DNA of 64,000 bases from Streptomyces piniterrae (GCF_005048155.1 NZ_SUMB01000001.1:310001-374000); one strand, 5' to 3'. Counted from the first letter of the stretch, positions 17,679-26,811 are shown. Made by a program: numbers and translations. Notes: generated from the letters alone by a model not told the origin.

Positions 17679-18569
17679 TCAGCCCTTGACGGCTCCCTCA
17701 CCGACGCCCCGGAAGAAGTAACGCTGGAGACAGGCGAACATCACGATCAGCGGCAGCACGGCGATGACGGTGCCGGCCGCGACCAGCCGCTGATTGTCCG
17801 CGAAGGTGCCGTGCAGGAAGTTCAACCCGACGGTCAGGGTGAACTTCGACTGGTCGCTCAGCACGATCAGCGGCCACAGGAAGTCGTCCCAGGCGCCCAT
17901 GAACGCGAAGATCGCGACAACGGCGAGGGTGCCCTTGACCGACGGCAGCGCGATCCGTACGAACCGCTGCCAGGCGTTGGCGCCGTCGACGAACGCGGCC
18001 TCCTCGACCTCGTACGGCAGCCCGGCGAAGGCATTGCGCATCAGCAGCACATTCATCGCGCCGATACAGGCGGGCAGCAGCACACCGATGAGGGTGTTGT
18101 TGAGCTGGAGTTCCCGCATCGTCACAAACTGGGCGATCATGATGCTCTCGACCGGCACCAGCATCGCCATGATGAAGACGACCAGTGCGGTCCTACGGCC
18201 CCGGAAACGCATCCGGGCCAGGGCGTAGCCGGCGAGTGCCGCGCCCGCACAGTTGGTGAGCACGTTCGCGGCGGCGACCTTGAGGGAGTTCAGGGCGAAA
18301 TCCCAGACCGGGATGATTTCCGCGACGCCGGCGTAGTTGCCGAAGGTGAGGTGACCGGGAATCAGGCTCGGTGGATAGCGGTAGATGTCCTCGCCGGGGC
18401 CCTTGAGGGAGGTGGACAGCTGCCACAGAAAGGGGCCGACCGTCAGCGCCAGCACCGCGAGCAGCAGCAGATAACGGAGCAACAGCCGCCACCGAGGCGT
18501 CCGCCCGCGACCAGGCATCCGACGCCGCTCGGCACGGTCCCCGTGCCGTTCTCTGTGCCCTGCCGTCAT
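17679..18569 (-). CDS. CUT1 ABC sugar permease (MalG type), N-glycan locus
   Basis: A 296-residue inner-membrane permease with six predicted spans. The cytoplasmic EAA loop, EVEEAAFVDGANAWQRFVRIALP, is where the ATPase couples. ATG 18569 overlaps the upstream permease stop (ATGA), showing translational coupling. As in most Streptomyces CUT1 systems, no ATPase gene is present locally; the shared MsiK-type ATPase encoded elsewhere probably serves it. Its partners are the permease at 18566 and the binding protein at 19459. Confidence 0.9.
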   Translation of the reverse strand: MTAGHRERHGDRAERRRMPGRGRTPRWRLLLRYLLLLAVLALTVGPFLWQLSTSLKGPGEDIYRYPPSLIPGHLTFGNYAGVAEIIPVWDFALNSLKVAAANVLTNCAGAALAGYALARMRFRGRRTALVVFIMAMLVPVESIMIAQFVTMRELQLNNTLIGVLLPACIGAMNVLLMRNAFAGLPYEVEEAAFVDGANAWQRFVRIALPSVKGTLAVVAIFAFMGAWDDFLWPLIVLSDQSKFTLTVGLNFLHGTFADNQRLVAAGTVIAVLPLIVMFACLQRYFFRGVGEGAVKG

Positions 18570-19456
18570 GCGTCCTCCCTGCGGTTGGCGCGCAGCACCA
18601 GCAGCATCAGGCCGAGCGTGATCACGAAGACCACGACGGACAACGCGGCGGCATAGCCGACCCGGCCGCTCAGGCCGGTACCGACCTGCTGGACGAGCAT
18701 CACCAAGGTCGTGTCCTCGCCGCCGGGGCCGCCCGTCGGGCCGGCCATCAGATAGACCTCGGAGAACACCTTGAAGGCGTTGACCGCGGAGAGCGCGCCC
18801 ACCAGCACCATCGTGGAGCGCAGCGCCGGCACGGTGACGGTCAGAAAGCGGCGCACCACCCCCGCCCCGTCGACCGCACACGCCTCGTGCAGTTCCCTGG
18901 GGACGTTCGCCAGCGCCGCCAGATAAATGATCATGTAGTAGCCGAGGCCCTTCCAGACCGTCACCGCCATCGCACTCAGCAGCAGCAACCAGGGATCGCT
19001 GAGAAAGCCGACCTTCCCGAAGCCGACGGTCTCCAGCAGCGCGTTGATCAGCCCGCGATCGTCCAGCAGCCACACCCAGATAAGCCCCACCACGACCACG
19101 GAGGCGACCACCGGGGTGTAGAAAGCGGCCCGGAAGAAGGTGATTCCGGGGATCTGCCGCTGTACGAGCATGGCCAGCAGCAGCGGCAGAATCACCAGCA
19201 GCGGTACGACCCCCAGGACGTACACAAGGCTGTTGCGCAGCCCCGTCCAGAACATCGCGTCATGGATCAGCTCCTGGTAATTGCCGCCGCCGACGAACCG
19301 CCCCTTGATGAGGGTGCGCGCGTCGGTGAAGGAGTTCACCACAGTGCTCACGAACGGATAGAGGCTGAATCCGCCGACGATCAGCAGGCCGGGCGTGAGG
19401 AACAGCCAAGGGCTGGACGGCAGATGGGTACGGATCCGTCTCACGGTGCGCGGCAT
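18566..19456 (-). CDS. CUT1 ABC sugar permease (MalF type), N-glycan locus
   Basis: A 296-residue permease with six predicted spans. Segments include PWLFLTPGLLIVGGFSLYPF at the N-terminus and the EAA loop ELHEACAVDGAGVVRRFLTVTVP. ATG 19456 starts two bases after the binding-protein stop codon; an in-frame ATG at 19486 would overlap that gene. With the MalG-type partner it forms the membrane channel of a sugar importer. Confidence 0.88.
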   Translation of the reverse strand: MPRTVRRIRTHLPSSPWLFLTPGLLIVGGFSLYPFVSTVVNSFTDARTLIKGRFVGGGNYQELIHDAMFWTGLRNSLVYVLGVVPLLVILPLLLAMLVQRQIPGITFFRAAFYTPVVASVVVVGLIWVWLLDDRGLINALLETVGFGKVGFLSDPWLLLLSAMAVTVWKGLGYYMIIYLAALANVPRELHEACAVDGAGVVRRFLTVTVPALRSTMVLVGALSAVNAFKVFSEVYLMAGPTGGPGGEDTTLVMLVQQVGTGLSGRVGYAAALSVVVFVITLGLMLLVLRANRREDA

Positions 19457-19458
19457 TC

Positions 19459-20760
19459 TCAGCCCGTCTTGAGCAGTCGGTTGCATTCGGCGACCGCCCC
19501 GTCCAGTGCTGCCTTTGGTGACTGCTTGCCCTGCACGGCCCTGGCGACCGCATTCCGCAGCACCGTCTTCATCTGGTCACTGAGCAGCACCGGTGTGTAA
19601 TTCACCGCGTTTTCAAGGGACTTGGCGGACGCCACCCGCACCCGGGTCGCGTCGGTGCCGTCCTGCTCGGTGAAGTACGGATCGTCCAGCGAGCCCTTGG
19701 TGCTCGGGAAGATCGTGACCTCCTTGGCGAAGGCCATCTGGTTCTTCTTGTCGGTGACGAAATGGGCGAAGGCGACGGCCGCCGGCTTGACCTCGCTCTG
19801 CGCGTTCACCATCAGGCCCTGGACGTACATATTGGCCTTGCCGGTGTTGTTCACCGCGTCCGTGATCCCGATGTTCTTGTAGAGGCTCGGTGCCTCCTTC
19901 CTGAAGTTCTCCAGGTCGAGCGCGCTGCCCGGGTTCATGGCCACGGCCTGCTGCTGGAACTTGCGCCCGGCGGACTCGGCCTTCGCGGTGAGCGCCTGCG
20001 AGTCCAGCGCGCCGGCCTCGTACAGCTCCTTGTAGTGCTGTAGCAGCTCGACGCCCTTGGGCTCGTTGAACGTGAACTCCGTGCCCTGCGGGTTCATCAG
20101 CCGCACGCCGTAACGCCCGAAGTCCTCGATCGACGGCGTGCTCGCCAGCATCGCCATCTTCCGGCCGCTCTTCTCCGCCATCGACTTGGCATCCCTGAAG
20201 AGCTGGTCGTACGTCGTAGGCGGCTTCGCCGGGTCCAGCCCGGCCTGCCGGAAAAGCTCCTTGTTGTAGAACATCGGCCCGGTGTTCAAATACCAGGGAA
20301 AGGCATAGACGCCCTTCATGCCCGGCATCTCGTTGCTCTTCCAGGCCCCGTCGAGATACTCGCCGCGGTACTTCCCGGCGGACTTTTCCAGATCCAACGC
20401 CATTCCGGCCTTGGCCAGCGGATAGGCAAGATCCGGCGACACGTTGACGACGTCGGGGAGTGTACCGCCGGCAGCATCCGCACTGAGTTTTTCCGGATAT
20501 CCCTCGGCGGGCTGATCCACCCACTTGACCTTGGCATCCGGATATTTCTGCTCGAAGTCCGCGATAAGTCCCTCGAAGTAGTCCTTGAAATTCGCCTTGA
20601 GATTCCAGGTCTGGAAGACCACCTGCCCCTCGACCTTCCCCGACGCGCTGTCCGCGCCGCCGGAGCCGTCCGGGGCCCCGCAGGCGGCCAGCGCGAGCGC
20701 CGAGGCGAGGGCGATGGTGGCGGTGGCTGCGCTACGCGATCTGCGCATTGATGTACGCAT
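19459..20760 (-). CDS. Sugar-binding lipoprotein of CUT1 ABC transporter, N-glycan locus
   Basis: A 433-residue extracellular binding protein (SBP_bac_1 family). The signal ends with a clean lipobox LALAAC near residue 27, so it is lipid-anchored. The mature part has the usual VVFQTWNLKANFKDYFEGLI start and NKELFRQAGLDPAKPPTTYDQL. It would capture oligosaccharides released by the GH85 enzyme. First gene of the six-gene operon; its promoter lies in 20761-21131 with two LacI-type operators. AGGAG lies 10 bases before the ATG. Confidence 0.88.
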   Translation of the reverse strand: MRTSMRRSRSAATATIALASALALAACGAPDGSGGADSASGKVEGQVVFQTWNLKANFKDYFEGLIADFEQKYPDAKVKWVDQPAEGYPEKLSADAAGGTLPDVVNVSPDLAYPLAKAGMALDLEKSAGKYRGEYLDGAWKSNEMPGMKGVYAFPWYLNTGPMFYNKELFRQAGLDPAKPPTTYDQLFRDAKSMAEKSGRKMAMLASTPSIEDFGRYGVRLMNPQGTEFTFNEPKGVELLQHYKELYEAGALDSQALTAKAESAGRKFQQQAVAMNPGSALDLENFRKEAPSLYKNIGITDAVNNTGKANMYVQGLMVNAQSEVKPAAVAFAHFVTDKKNQMAFAKEVTIFPSTKGSLDDPYFTEQDGTDATRVRVASAKSLENAVNYTPVLLSDQMKTVLRNAVARAVQGKQSPKAALDGAVAECNRLLKTG

Positions 20761-20967
20761 GGCTGGCGGGCTCCTTCGCTCGGACCGGAAACCTGTCGAA
20801 TTGTTTATGGCGCCGTCAGATCGGTGCTGCGATATCGGCGGCGTAATTCCAGTGACACGGCGGAACGAGATGTGCGGCGTGACGATCTTCGGAGCTGGCC
20901 GGATGGCTCGGTCGGGTCGTCGTCTGTCCGCTGGCCGGTGGCTCGGGTGGCGATGCGGCAGAACGTA

Positions 20968-20981
20968 CTAATGCGCTTTAG
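20968..20981. promoter_or_regulatory. LacI-type operator 1
   Basis: CTAATGCGCTTTAG is a near-perfect palindrome with the central CG typical of LacI-family sites. It lies in the 371-bp divergent region 20761-21131 between the binding-protein and LacI genes, which holds nothing else gene-like. Confidence 0.75.
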
Positions 20982-21047
20982 TGAGTGTCAATACCCCCGT
21001 CCTCCGACCGTTTGACACGCCGCCCACCGCTGAACAGACTGGCCGCA

Positions 21048-21061
21048 CTAATGCGGTTTAG
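21048..21061. promoter_or_regulatory. LacI-type operator 2
   Basis: CTAATGCGGTTTAG differs from operator 1 at one base and lies exactly 80 bp from it. It sits 71 bp before the repressor ATG, so the pair could support looping and autoregulation. Confidence 0.75.
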
Positions 21062-21131
21062 GTTGCGCGGTTCAGGTCGGGCAGTTCAGGTCACGGCCGT
21101 CGCCGCCGCGCCCCACGAGGAGAGGCCCGTC

Positions 21132-22226
21132 ATGACAGCGCCTGGTGAGGCCGCCCGCCGCAAGCCGGCGCGCCGGCCGACGATCAAGGACATCGCACGT
21201 CGGGCCGGGGTGTCGGAGAGCGCCGTCTCCTTCGCCCTCAACGACCGGCCGGGTGTCTCCCAGGACACCCGCGCCCGTGTGCGCCGCGTCGCGGAGGAGC
21301 TCGGCTGGCAAGCCAGCAGCGCCGCCCGCGCGCTGTCCGGTGAACGTGCCGGCTGCGCGGGCCTGGTGCTCGCCCGCCCCGCGCAGACCTTGGGCGTGGA
21401 GTCGTTCTTCCTCCAGCTCGTCTCCGGCATCCAAGAAGTGCTCTCCGCGCGGAAGATCGCGCTCCTCTTCCAGGTCGTGGAGGATCTCGACACCGAGTGC
21501 GCGCTGTATCGCCGCTGGTGGGCGGAGGGACGCGTGGACGGCGTCCTCGTCGTCGACCCGCGTACCGAAGATCCGCGGCCGGGGCTCCTCGCCTCCCTCG
21601 GCCTGCCCGCGGTCGTCGTCGGCGGACTCGCGACGCACCCGCCGGGCGGCCCCCAACCGGCCGCCGCGCACCCGCCACTGTCCACCGTCTGGGCCGACGA
21701 CGCCAAGGCCATGGCCCGGGTCCTCGACCACCTCTACGGCCTGGGGCACCGCAGGATCGCGCATGTCGCAGGGATGCCGGGACTCGCCCACACCGAGCGC
21801 CGGATCCGCTCGCTGCGCACCGAGGCGGACCTGCGGGGACTCGACGAGCGGCAGGTCCGCTCGGTGACCACCGACTACTCGGACGCCGAGGGCGCGGAAG
21901 CCACCCGCCGCATCCTCGACGCGGCCGAACCGCCCACGGCGATCATCTACGACAACGACGTGATGGCCGTCGCCGGCGCCTCGGTCGCCGCCGGCCGCGG
22001 CATCCCCGTACCGGCGCGGCTGTCCATCGTGGCCTGGGACGACTCGGCGCTCTGCCGCGTCACCCACCCCCGGCTGACCGCCCTCGTCCGCGACACCCCC
22101 GGCTTCGGACGACTCGCCGCCCAGGAACTCCTCGCCGTCCTCGACGGCGGACCGCTGCGCACCGTGGAAGGCGAACTGCCGCACCTGGAGGCGAGGGAGA
22201 GCACGGGGGCGCCGCCCGCGGGATAG
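21132..22226 (+). CDS. LacI-family repressor of the N-glycan locus
   Basis: A 364-residue LacI/GalR regulator. The N-terminal helix-turn-helix is TIKDIARRAGVSESAVSFALND with the hinge helix in SSAARALSGER. A periplasmic-binding-protein-like sensor domain follows (ARPAQTLGVESFFLQLVSGI; VWADDAKAMARVLDHLYGLGHRRIAHVAG). GAGGAGAGG precedes ATG 21132. It is divergent from the importer/glycosidase operon and is the obvious ligand for the two CTAATGCG-type operators upstream. The inducer is probably an imported mannosyl oligosaccharide, by inference. Confidence 0.92.
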   Translation: MTAPGEAARRKPARRPTIKDIARRAGVSESAVSFALNDRPGVSQDTRARVRRVAEELGWQASSAARALSGERAGCAGLVLARPAQTLGVESFFLQLVSGIQEVLSARKIALLFQVVEDLDTECALYRRWWAEGRVDGVLVVDPRTEDPRPGLLASLGLPAVVVGGLATHPPGGPQPAAAHPPLSTVWADDAKAMARVLDHLYGLGHRRIAHVAGMPGLAHTERRIRSLRTEADLRGLDERQVRSVTTDYSDAEGAEATRRILDAAEPPTAIIYDNDVMAVAGASVAAGRGIPVPARLSIVAWDDSALCRVTHPRLTALVRDTPGFGRLAAQELLAVLDGGPLRTVEGELPHLEARESTGAPPAG

Positions 22227-22369
22227 GACACGCCCACGTCATGCTCATGCCTGACGCTGTGTCAGCTCGGCTCTCCGTGCTTAGGATTGCGGTCAAGGCA
22301 TCGCGCGTTGGTCACCGACCGGGTGAAGCGTGGAGGTGCCGGTGAGATGCCTTTTGGAGGCATTCCACA

Positions 22370-22774
22370 GTGTCAGTCGAGTTGAACCACACCATCATCT
22401 GCTCCCGGGACAGCCGGGCTTCCGCCGAATTCCTGGCGAACATCCTCGACCTCCAGGTCGGTACGGAATCGGGCCCGTTCATCCCCGTCGCCACCAGCAA
22501 TGGCGTCACCCTGGACTTCGCCACGGTCGACGCCGAGTCGATCACGATGCAGCACTACGCCTTCCTCGTATCGGAGGAGGAATTCGATGCTGCCCTGGCC
22601 CGCATCAAGGAAGCCGGGCTCACCTATTGCGCCGACCCGCGGATGGAGCGGGTGGGCGAGATCAACCACCACCACGGCGGGCGCGGCGTCTACTTCCTGG
22701 ACCCGAGCGGTCATGGGCTGGAGATCCTCACCCAGCCGTACGGCAACCTCGAAACGGCCGGGTCGGAAACGTGA
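22370..22774 (+). CDS. VOC-family (glyoxalase/bleomycin-resistance fold) protein
   Basis: A 134-residue single-gene VOC protein starting at GTG 22370 with GGAGG nine bases upstream. Paired beta-alpha-beta-beta-beta units are visible: VELNHTIICSRDSRASAEFL, then YAFLVSEEEFDAALARI and GRGVYFLDPSGHGLEILTQPY. Possible metal ligands are the early His in LNHTI and the Glu in HGLEIL. The fold serves lyases, dioxygenases and drug-sequestering proteins; the substrate is unknown. Confidence 0.8.
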   Translation: MSVELNHTIICSRDSRASAEFLANILDLQVGTESGPFIPVATSNGVTLDFATVDAESITMQHYAFLVSEEEFDAALARIKEAGLTYCADPRMERVGEINHHHGGRGVYFLDPSGHGLEILTQPYGNLETAGSET

Positions 22775-22810
22775 TGCCGCATAACTGAGCCACGACCCAT
22801 CGGTCACCTC

Positions 22811-23818
22811 CTACGACCACGTACGCGCGGCCTGAAGCAGATGGTCGCGTACGAGGGCGACATGGGGATTGCCGGCTGAGCCGGGGCGCTGCACCAGGTA
22901 GCCGGTGTTGATCGGTGGGTCCTCGGGCTCGTGCAGGGGGACGAGGGCGCCGGCGGAGAGTTCGGCGAGGCACAGGTACCGGGGCAGCACGGTGAAGCCG
23001 GCGCCCGCGGTGACGGCGGAGAGGACGCCCCGCAGGTCAGGAACGGTGAGGGCGGCCAGGCAGGTGAGCCGTTTGCCGAAGACGTGCCGCCAGTAGCGGC
23101 GGGCGATGGGCAGGTCCTCCGCGTACGTGACCAGGGGGACGCCGTGCAGTGCCGCGGGGCCGTCGGCGGCGATGCGCTGCGCACCACCGATCCGCTCCGC
23201 CCAGGCGGGCGCGGCGACCAGCACGAACTCCTCGTCCATCAGCGGCACGGCGGTCAGCGACCGGCCTCGTGGGCGGGTGGTGGCGATGACCAGGTCGTGC
23301 CGCCCGGCGCGCAGTTCGTCGAGGAGCGGGTCGGTGAGGCCGGTGGTCACACGCAGGCGCACCCCGCTCTCGACCAGGGGCGCGAGGTCGGGCAACGCGC
23401 GTACGCACAGCAGCTCGGCGGGCCCGGCCAAATGGACGGGTTCGGCGGGGCCGTCGTCGGGGCCACCGTGCCCCGTGAGGGCCGCGAGCGCGTCGAGGGG
23501 TGCGACGGCCCGCGCCGCGAGTTCGTCCGCGTAGGGCGACGGGGCCACGCCGCGCGGCAGCCGCTCGAACAGCTCGCGCCCCAGCTGCCGCTCCAAGGCA
23601 CGGATCTGGGTGGTCACCGTCGGCTGCGAAAGCCCCAGCAGATGAGCGGCGGCGGTGAAGGACCCGGAGCGGTATACGGCCAGGAAGGTGCGCAGCTGGT
23701 TCAGATCGAGCGGCGCCGCGGTCGCCGTCGGCCGGACACGGCCCGTGGACCCGCCCGGCCCGGACGGTCCAGCCGGCCCGGCCGGACCACCCGACTCATC
23801 GGAATCCCTATGCCTCAT
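22811..23818 (-). CDS. LysR-family transcriptional regulator
   Basis: A 335-residue LysR regulator. The helix-turn-helix LNQLRTFLAVYRSGSFTAAA with LGLSQPTVTTQIRALERQLG lies near residues 38-80, followed by an effector-binding domain. An extra N-terminal tail of about 35 residues contains Gly-Pro repeats (GPAGPAGPSGPGG) before the HTH; the real start may be internal. It is divergent from the DJ-1/PfpI gene at 24072 and probably regulates it. CCTATGGG-type repeats lie in the intergenic region. Confidence 0.88.
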   Translation of the reverse strand: MRHRDSDESGGPAGPAGPSGPGGSTGRVRPTATAAPLDLNQLRTFLAVYRSGSFTAAAHLLGLSQPTVTTQIRALERQLGRELFERLPRGVAPSPYADELAARAVAPLDALAALTGHGGPDDGPAEPVHLAGPAELLCVRALPDLAPLVESGVRLRVTTGLTDPLLDELRAGRHDLVIATTRPRGRSLTAVPLMDEEFVLVAAPAWAERIGGAQRIAADGPAALHGVPLVTYAEDLPIARRYWRHVFGKRLTCLAALTVPDLRGVLSAVTAGAGFTVLPRYLCLAELSAGALVPLHEPEDPPINTGYLVQRPGSAGNPHVALVRDHLLQAARTWS

Positions 23819-23912
23819 GGGAGGAAGTTTATGACTCCCTATGGGTGAGCGGCGGCCACGCCCATTGGATTCCCGATATCTGCCAGTGGATGTCCTATTG
23901 GATCCCTATGGG
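23805..23912. promoter_or_regulatory. Three TCCCTATG motifs, candidate LysR sites
   Basis: TCCCTATGGG occurs at 23836-23845 and 23903-23912, and TCCCTATGCC at 23805-23814 just inside the LysR start. The two perfect copies are 67 bp apart. The rest of the gap to 24071 contains short GACCACTGGCC-like direct repeats and no gene. Confidence 0.5.
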
Positions 23913-24071
23913 CGGGCGGTCGTACCGTCGAAGGTGTCGACGCCCTGACGATCTGAGTCCAGAACGTCAGCGCGTGGACCGCCGACGACTGACCACTTGG
24001 CCACGCACCAAAGACCACTGACCACTGGCCGCCAACCACCGGCCACCATGAACCACCACGGAGAACGCGAC

Positions 24072-24767
24072 ATGGCAATGATTCTTTTCGTGATGACCGG
24101 CGTCGATTACTGGACGCTGGCCGACGGCAGCCGGCACCCGACCGGCTTTTGGGCCGAGGAGGCCGTCGCCCCGTACGAGGCGTTCAAGGCCGCGGGGCAC
24201 GACGTCGTCGTCGCGACCCCGGACGGCGTCGTGCCGACCGTCGACCAGGCGAGCCTGGCTCCCGAGGTCAACGGTGGCCAGGACGGTGCCGACAAGATCG
24301 CGAAGGCGCTCGCCTCGATCACCGAGCTGCGGCAGCCGCTGAAGCTGGCGGAGGTGGACCTGGCCGACTACGCCGCCGTCTTCTACCCCGGCGGCCACGG
24401 CCCCATGGAGGACCTCGCAGGCAGCGCCGACTCCGGCGCGCTGCTCACCCGGGCCCTGGAGTCCGGCAAGCCGCTCGGCGTCGTCTGCCACGCACCGGCC
24501 GCGCTGCTGGCCGCCGCGAAGGACGACGGCACCAACGCCTTCGCGGGCTACCGACTGACCGGGTTCAGCAACGCGGAGGAGTCCCAGGCGGGCTTCGCCG
24601 ACAAGGCGAAGTGGCTGCTCCAGGACCGGCTGGTGGAGCTCGGCGCCGACTTCCAGGAGGGCGCGCCGTGGGCCCCGAACGTGGTCGTCGACCGCAACCT
24701 GGTCACCGGCCAGAACCCGGCCTCCTCCGGTCCGCTCGCCGTCGAGATCCTCAAGGCGCTGGGCTGA
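24072..24767 (+). CDS. DJ-1/PfpI (type 1 glutamine amidotransferase-like) protein
   Basis: A 231-residue protein of the Hsp31-like DJ-1 group. The nucleophile elbow GVVCHAPAAL carries Cys 139, and the preceding YPGGHGPMEDLA carries the Glu/His region. Family members are glyoxalase III-type enzymes, chaperones or proteases. ATG 24072 follows GGAGA. The start of the TetR gene is two bases after its stop, and an aldehyde dehydrogenase follows, so the set looks like a response to reactive aldehydes. Confidence 0.88.
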   Translation: MAMILFVMTGVDYWTLADGSRHPTGFWAEEAVAPYEAFKAAGHDVVVATPDGVVPTVDQASLAPEVNGGQDGADKIAKALASITELRQPLKLAEVDLADYAAVFYPGGHGPMEDLAGSADSGALLTRALESGKPLGVVCHAPAALLAAAKDDGTNAFAGYRLTGFSNAEESQAGFADKAKWLLQDRLVELGADFQEGAPWAPNVVVDRNLVTGQNPASSGPLAVEILKALG

Positions 24768-24769
24768 CG

Positions 24770-25369
24770 ATGGGAACCGACCGGCTCACCGAGGTCCTGG
24801 ATGCCACGTACGACTGCCTGACCAGGTACGGCGTGCGGCGCACCACGATGGACGACATCGCCTCGGCGATGGGGGTGTCCCGGTCGGCGGTCTACCAGTA
24901 CGTCCGCGGCAAGGACGACGCCTTCCGGCGGCTCGCCGAGCATCTGCACACCCAGGCGCTCGGCCGGGCCCGCCGGGCCGCGGCCGCGGACGCCCCGCCG
25001 GCCGAGCGGATCCACGGCATCCTGGCCGCCAAGCTCGATCTGGTACGGCAGCTGGCCGGGGACTCCCCGCACACCGCCGAACTCCTCGACGAGAAGGCCC
25101 GGTTGTTCGGCGGCATCTGCCATGGATTCACCGCGGACCTGCGCCACCTGCTGATCGCTACGTTCGGGGAGGCGGCCCCGGACGGCGCGGCGCCCGGCAT
25201 GGCCGTCGAGTCCGCCGAGGCGGCCGATATCTGCCTCGCCCTCGTCATCGGGCTGGAATCCGTACCCCACGGCGAGCGGCTGCTCGGCCCCGCCGCCGAC
25301 GCACTGCTGGCCGGGCTGTGGGGCCAAGCGGTCACCACCCATTTCCGTCCGGAAACCACCACCAGCTGA
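24770..25369 (+). CDS. TetR-family regulator
   Basis: A 199-residue regulator. The N-terminal helix-turn-helix is MDDIASAMGVSRSAVYQYVRGKDDAF, with a helical C-terminal ligand domain typical of TetR. ATG 24770 starts two bases after the DJ-1 stop, so translation is coupled. The aldehyde dehydrogenase starts 12 bp downstream. It may regulate this operon in addition to the divergent LysR protein. Confidence 0.9.
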   Translation: MGTDRLTEVLDATYDCLTRYGVRRTTMDDIASAMGVSRSAVYQYVRGKDDAFRRLAEHLHTQALGRARRAAAADAPPAERIHGILAAKLDLVRQLAGDSPHTAELLDEKARLFGGICHGFTADLRHLLIATFGEAAPDGAAPGMAVESAEAADICLALVIGLESVPHGERLLGPAADALLAGLWGQAVTTHFRPETTTS

Positions 25370-25381
25370 GGAACCCCTCCC

Positions 25382-26746
25382 ATGAACCCCCAGACCACCC
25401 CCACACACCCCACCCCCACAAACTCCGGCTCCACCGACCCCACCGCCCTCGTCGCCCACCTGCGCGCCACCTTCCGCACCGGCCGTACCAAGCCCCTCGC
25501 CTGGCGCAAGGAGCAGCTCACCCGGCTGCGTGCCCTGCTGACCGAGCACCGTGACGACATCGCCGGCGCCCTGCACGCCGACCTGCGCAAACCGCGCGCC
25601 GAGGCGTACGCCGCCGAAGTCGACTTTCCGATCCGGGAGATCGATCACACGCTGGAGCGCCTGGACGAGTGGCTGCGCCCGGAGACGGTGGATCCGGCCG
25701 AAGTGACCGGCGTCTTCGGACCGGGGGCGACGGCCGGCACGCAGTACGACCCCCTCGGCGTCGTCCTGGTGATCGCACCCTGGAACTACCCGGCCCAGCT
25801 CCTCCTCGTCCCCCTCGCGGGCGCGCTCGCCGCGGGCAACGCGGTGCTGGTCAAGCCGAGCGAGCTGGCGCCGGCCACCTCGGCACTGCTGGCCGGGCTG
25901 CTTCCCCGGTACCTGGACAGGGAAGCGGTGACGGTGGTCGAGGGCGGCGTCGAGGAGACCACCGCCCTGCTGGCCCAGCGCTTCGACCACATCTTCTACA
26001 CCGGCAACGGCACGGTCGGCCGGATCGTGATGCGCGCCGCCGCGGAGCATCTGACCCCCGTGACGCTCGAACTCGGCGGCAAATCACCGGTGTTCGTCGA
26101 TCGCGGCGTCGACGTCGACGCCGTGGCCACCCGTCTCGCCGACGCCAAGTTCCGCAACGCCGGCCAGACCTGCGTGGCCCCCGACTATGTGCTGACCGAT
26201 CCGGTCACCGCACGGGCCCTCGAAGCCGCCCTGTCCGAAGCGATCGAGAAGCTCTACGGAGCCGACCCGGCGGCCTCGGAGAGGTATGGACGCCTGGTCA
26301 ACGAGCGGCATTTCGACCGGGTCGAGGCCCTTCTCGACTCGGGGCGCACGGTCGTCGGCGGGCAGCACGACCGCGCCGACAGGTACATCGCACCGACCGT
26401 GCTGGCCGACGTGCGCCCGGACTCGCCCGTCATGCGGGAGGAGATCTTCGGACCCGTGCTGCCGATCGTCGAGGTCGACGGCCTGGACGAGGCGATCGGG
26501 TTCATCAACGACCGCGACAAGCCGCTCGCCCTGTACGGCTTCACCGACAACGAGACCACCCGGCAGCGCCTGGCCACCGAAACCTCCTCCGGCGGTCTGG
26601 GCTTCGGCCTCCCGATGGCGCATCTCCGCCTTCCCGAGCTGCCGTTCGGCGGGGTCGGCGAGAGCGGCACCGGCGCCTATCACGGCCCGCACTCCATCGC
26701 CACATTCAGCCACCGCAAGGCCCGGCTGGACGTGCCGCTGGGATGA
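25382..26746 (+). CDS. NAD(P)+-dependent aldehyde dehydrogenase (class 3-like)
   Basis: A 454-residue enzyme with all landmarks: APWNYP (Asn 135), LELGGKSP with general base Glu 230, and NAGQTCVAPDY with nucleophile Cys 264. The EEIFGPVLPI cofactor motif and PFGGVGESGTGAYHG are also present. The length (under 460) and the HADLRKPRAEAY start fit the ALDH3 group, which oxidises medium and long aliphatic aldehydes. The first 20 residues are Thr/Pro-rich and probably disordered. Third gene of the DJ-1/TetR/ALDH set. Confidence 0.92.
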   Translation: MNPQTTPTHPTPTNSGSTDPTALVAHLRATFRTGRTKPLAWRKEQLTRLRALLTEHRDDIAGALHADLRKPRAEAYAAEVDFPIREIDHTLERLDEWLRPETVDPAEVTGVFGPGATAGTQYDPLGVVLVIAPWNYPAQLLLVPLAGALAAGNAVLVKPSELAPATSALLAGLLPRYLDREAVTVVEGGVEETTALLAQRFDHIFYTGNGTVGRIVMRAAAEHLTPVTLELGGKSPVFVDRGVDVDAVATRLADAKFRNAGQTCVAPDYVLTDPVTARALEAALSEAIEKLYGADPAASERYGRLVNERHFDRVEALLDSGRTVVGGQHDRADRYIAPTVLADVRPDSPVMREEIFGPVLPIVEVDGLDEAIGFINDRDKPLALYGFTDNETTRQRLATETSSGGLGFGLPMAHLRLPELPFGGVGESGTGAYHGPHSIATFSHRKARLDVPLG

Positions 26747-26811
26747 ACCACCGCTGACGCCACGCGCCACCCGGCCGGGCGCGCGTTCCGGGCCATTGGC
26801 ATCCTGAGACC

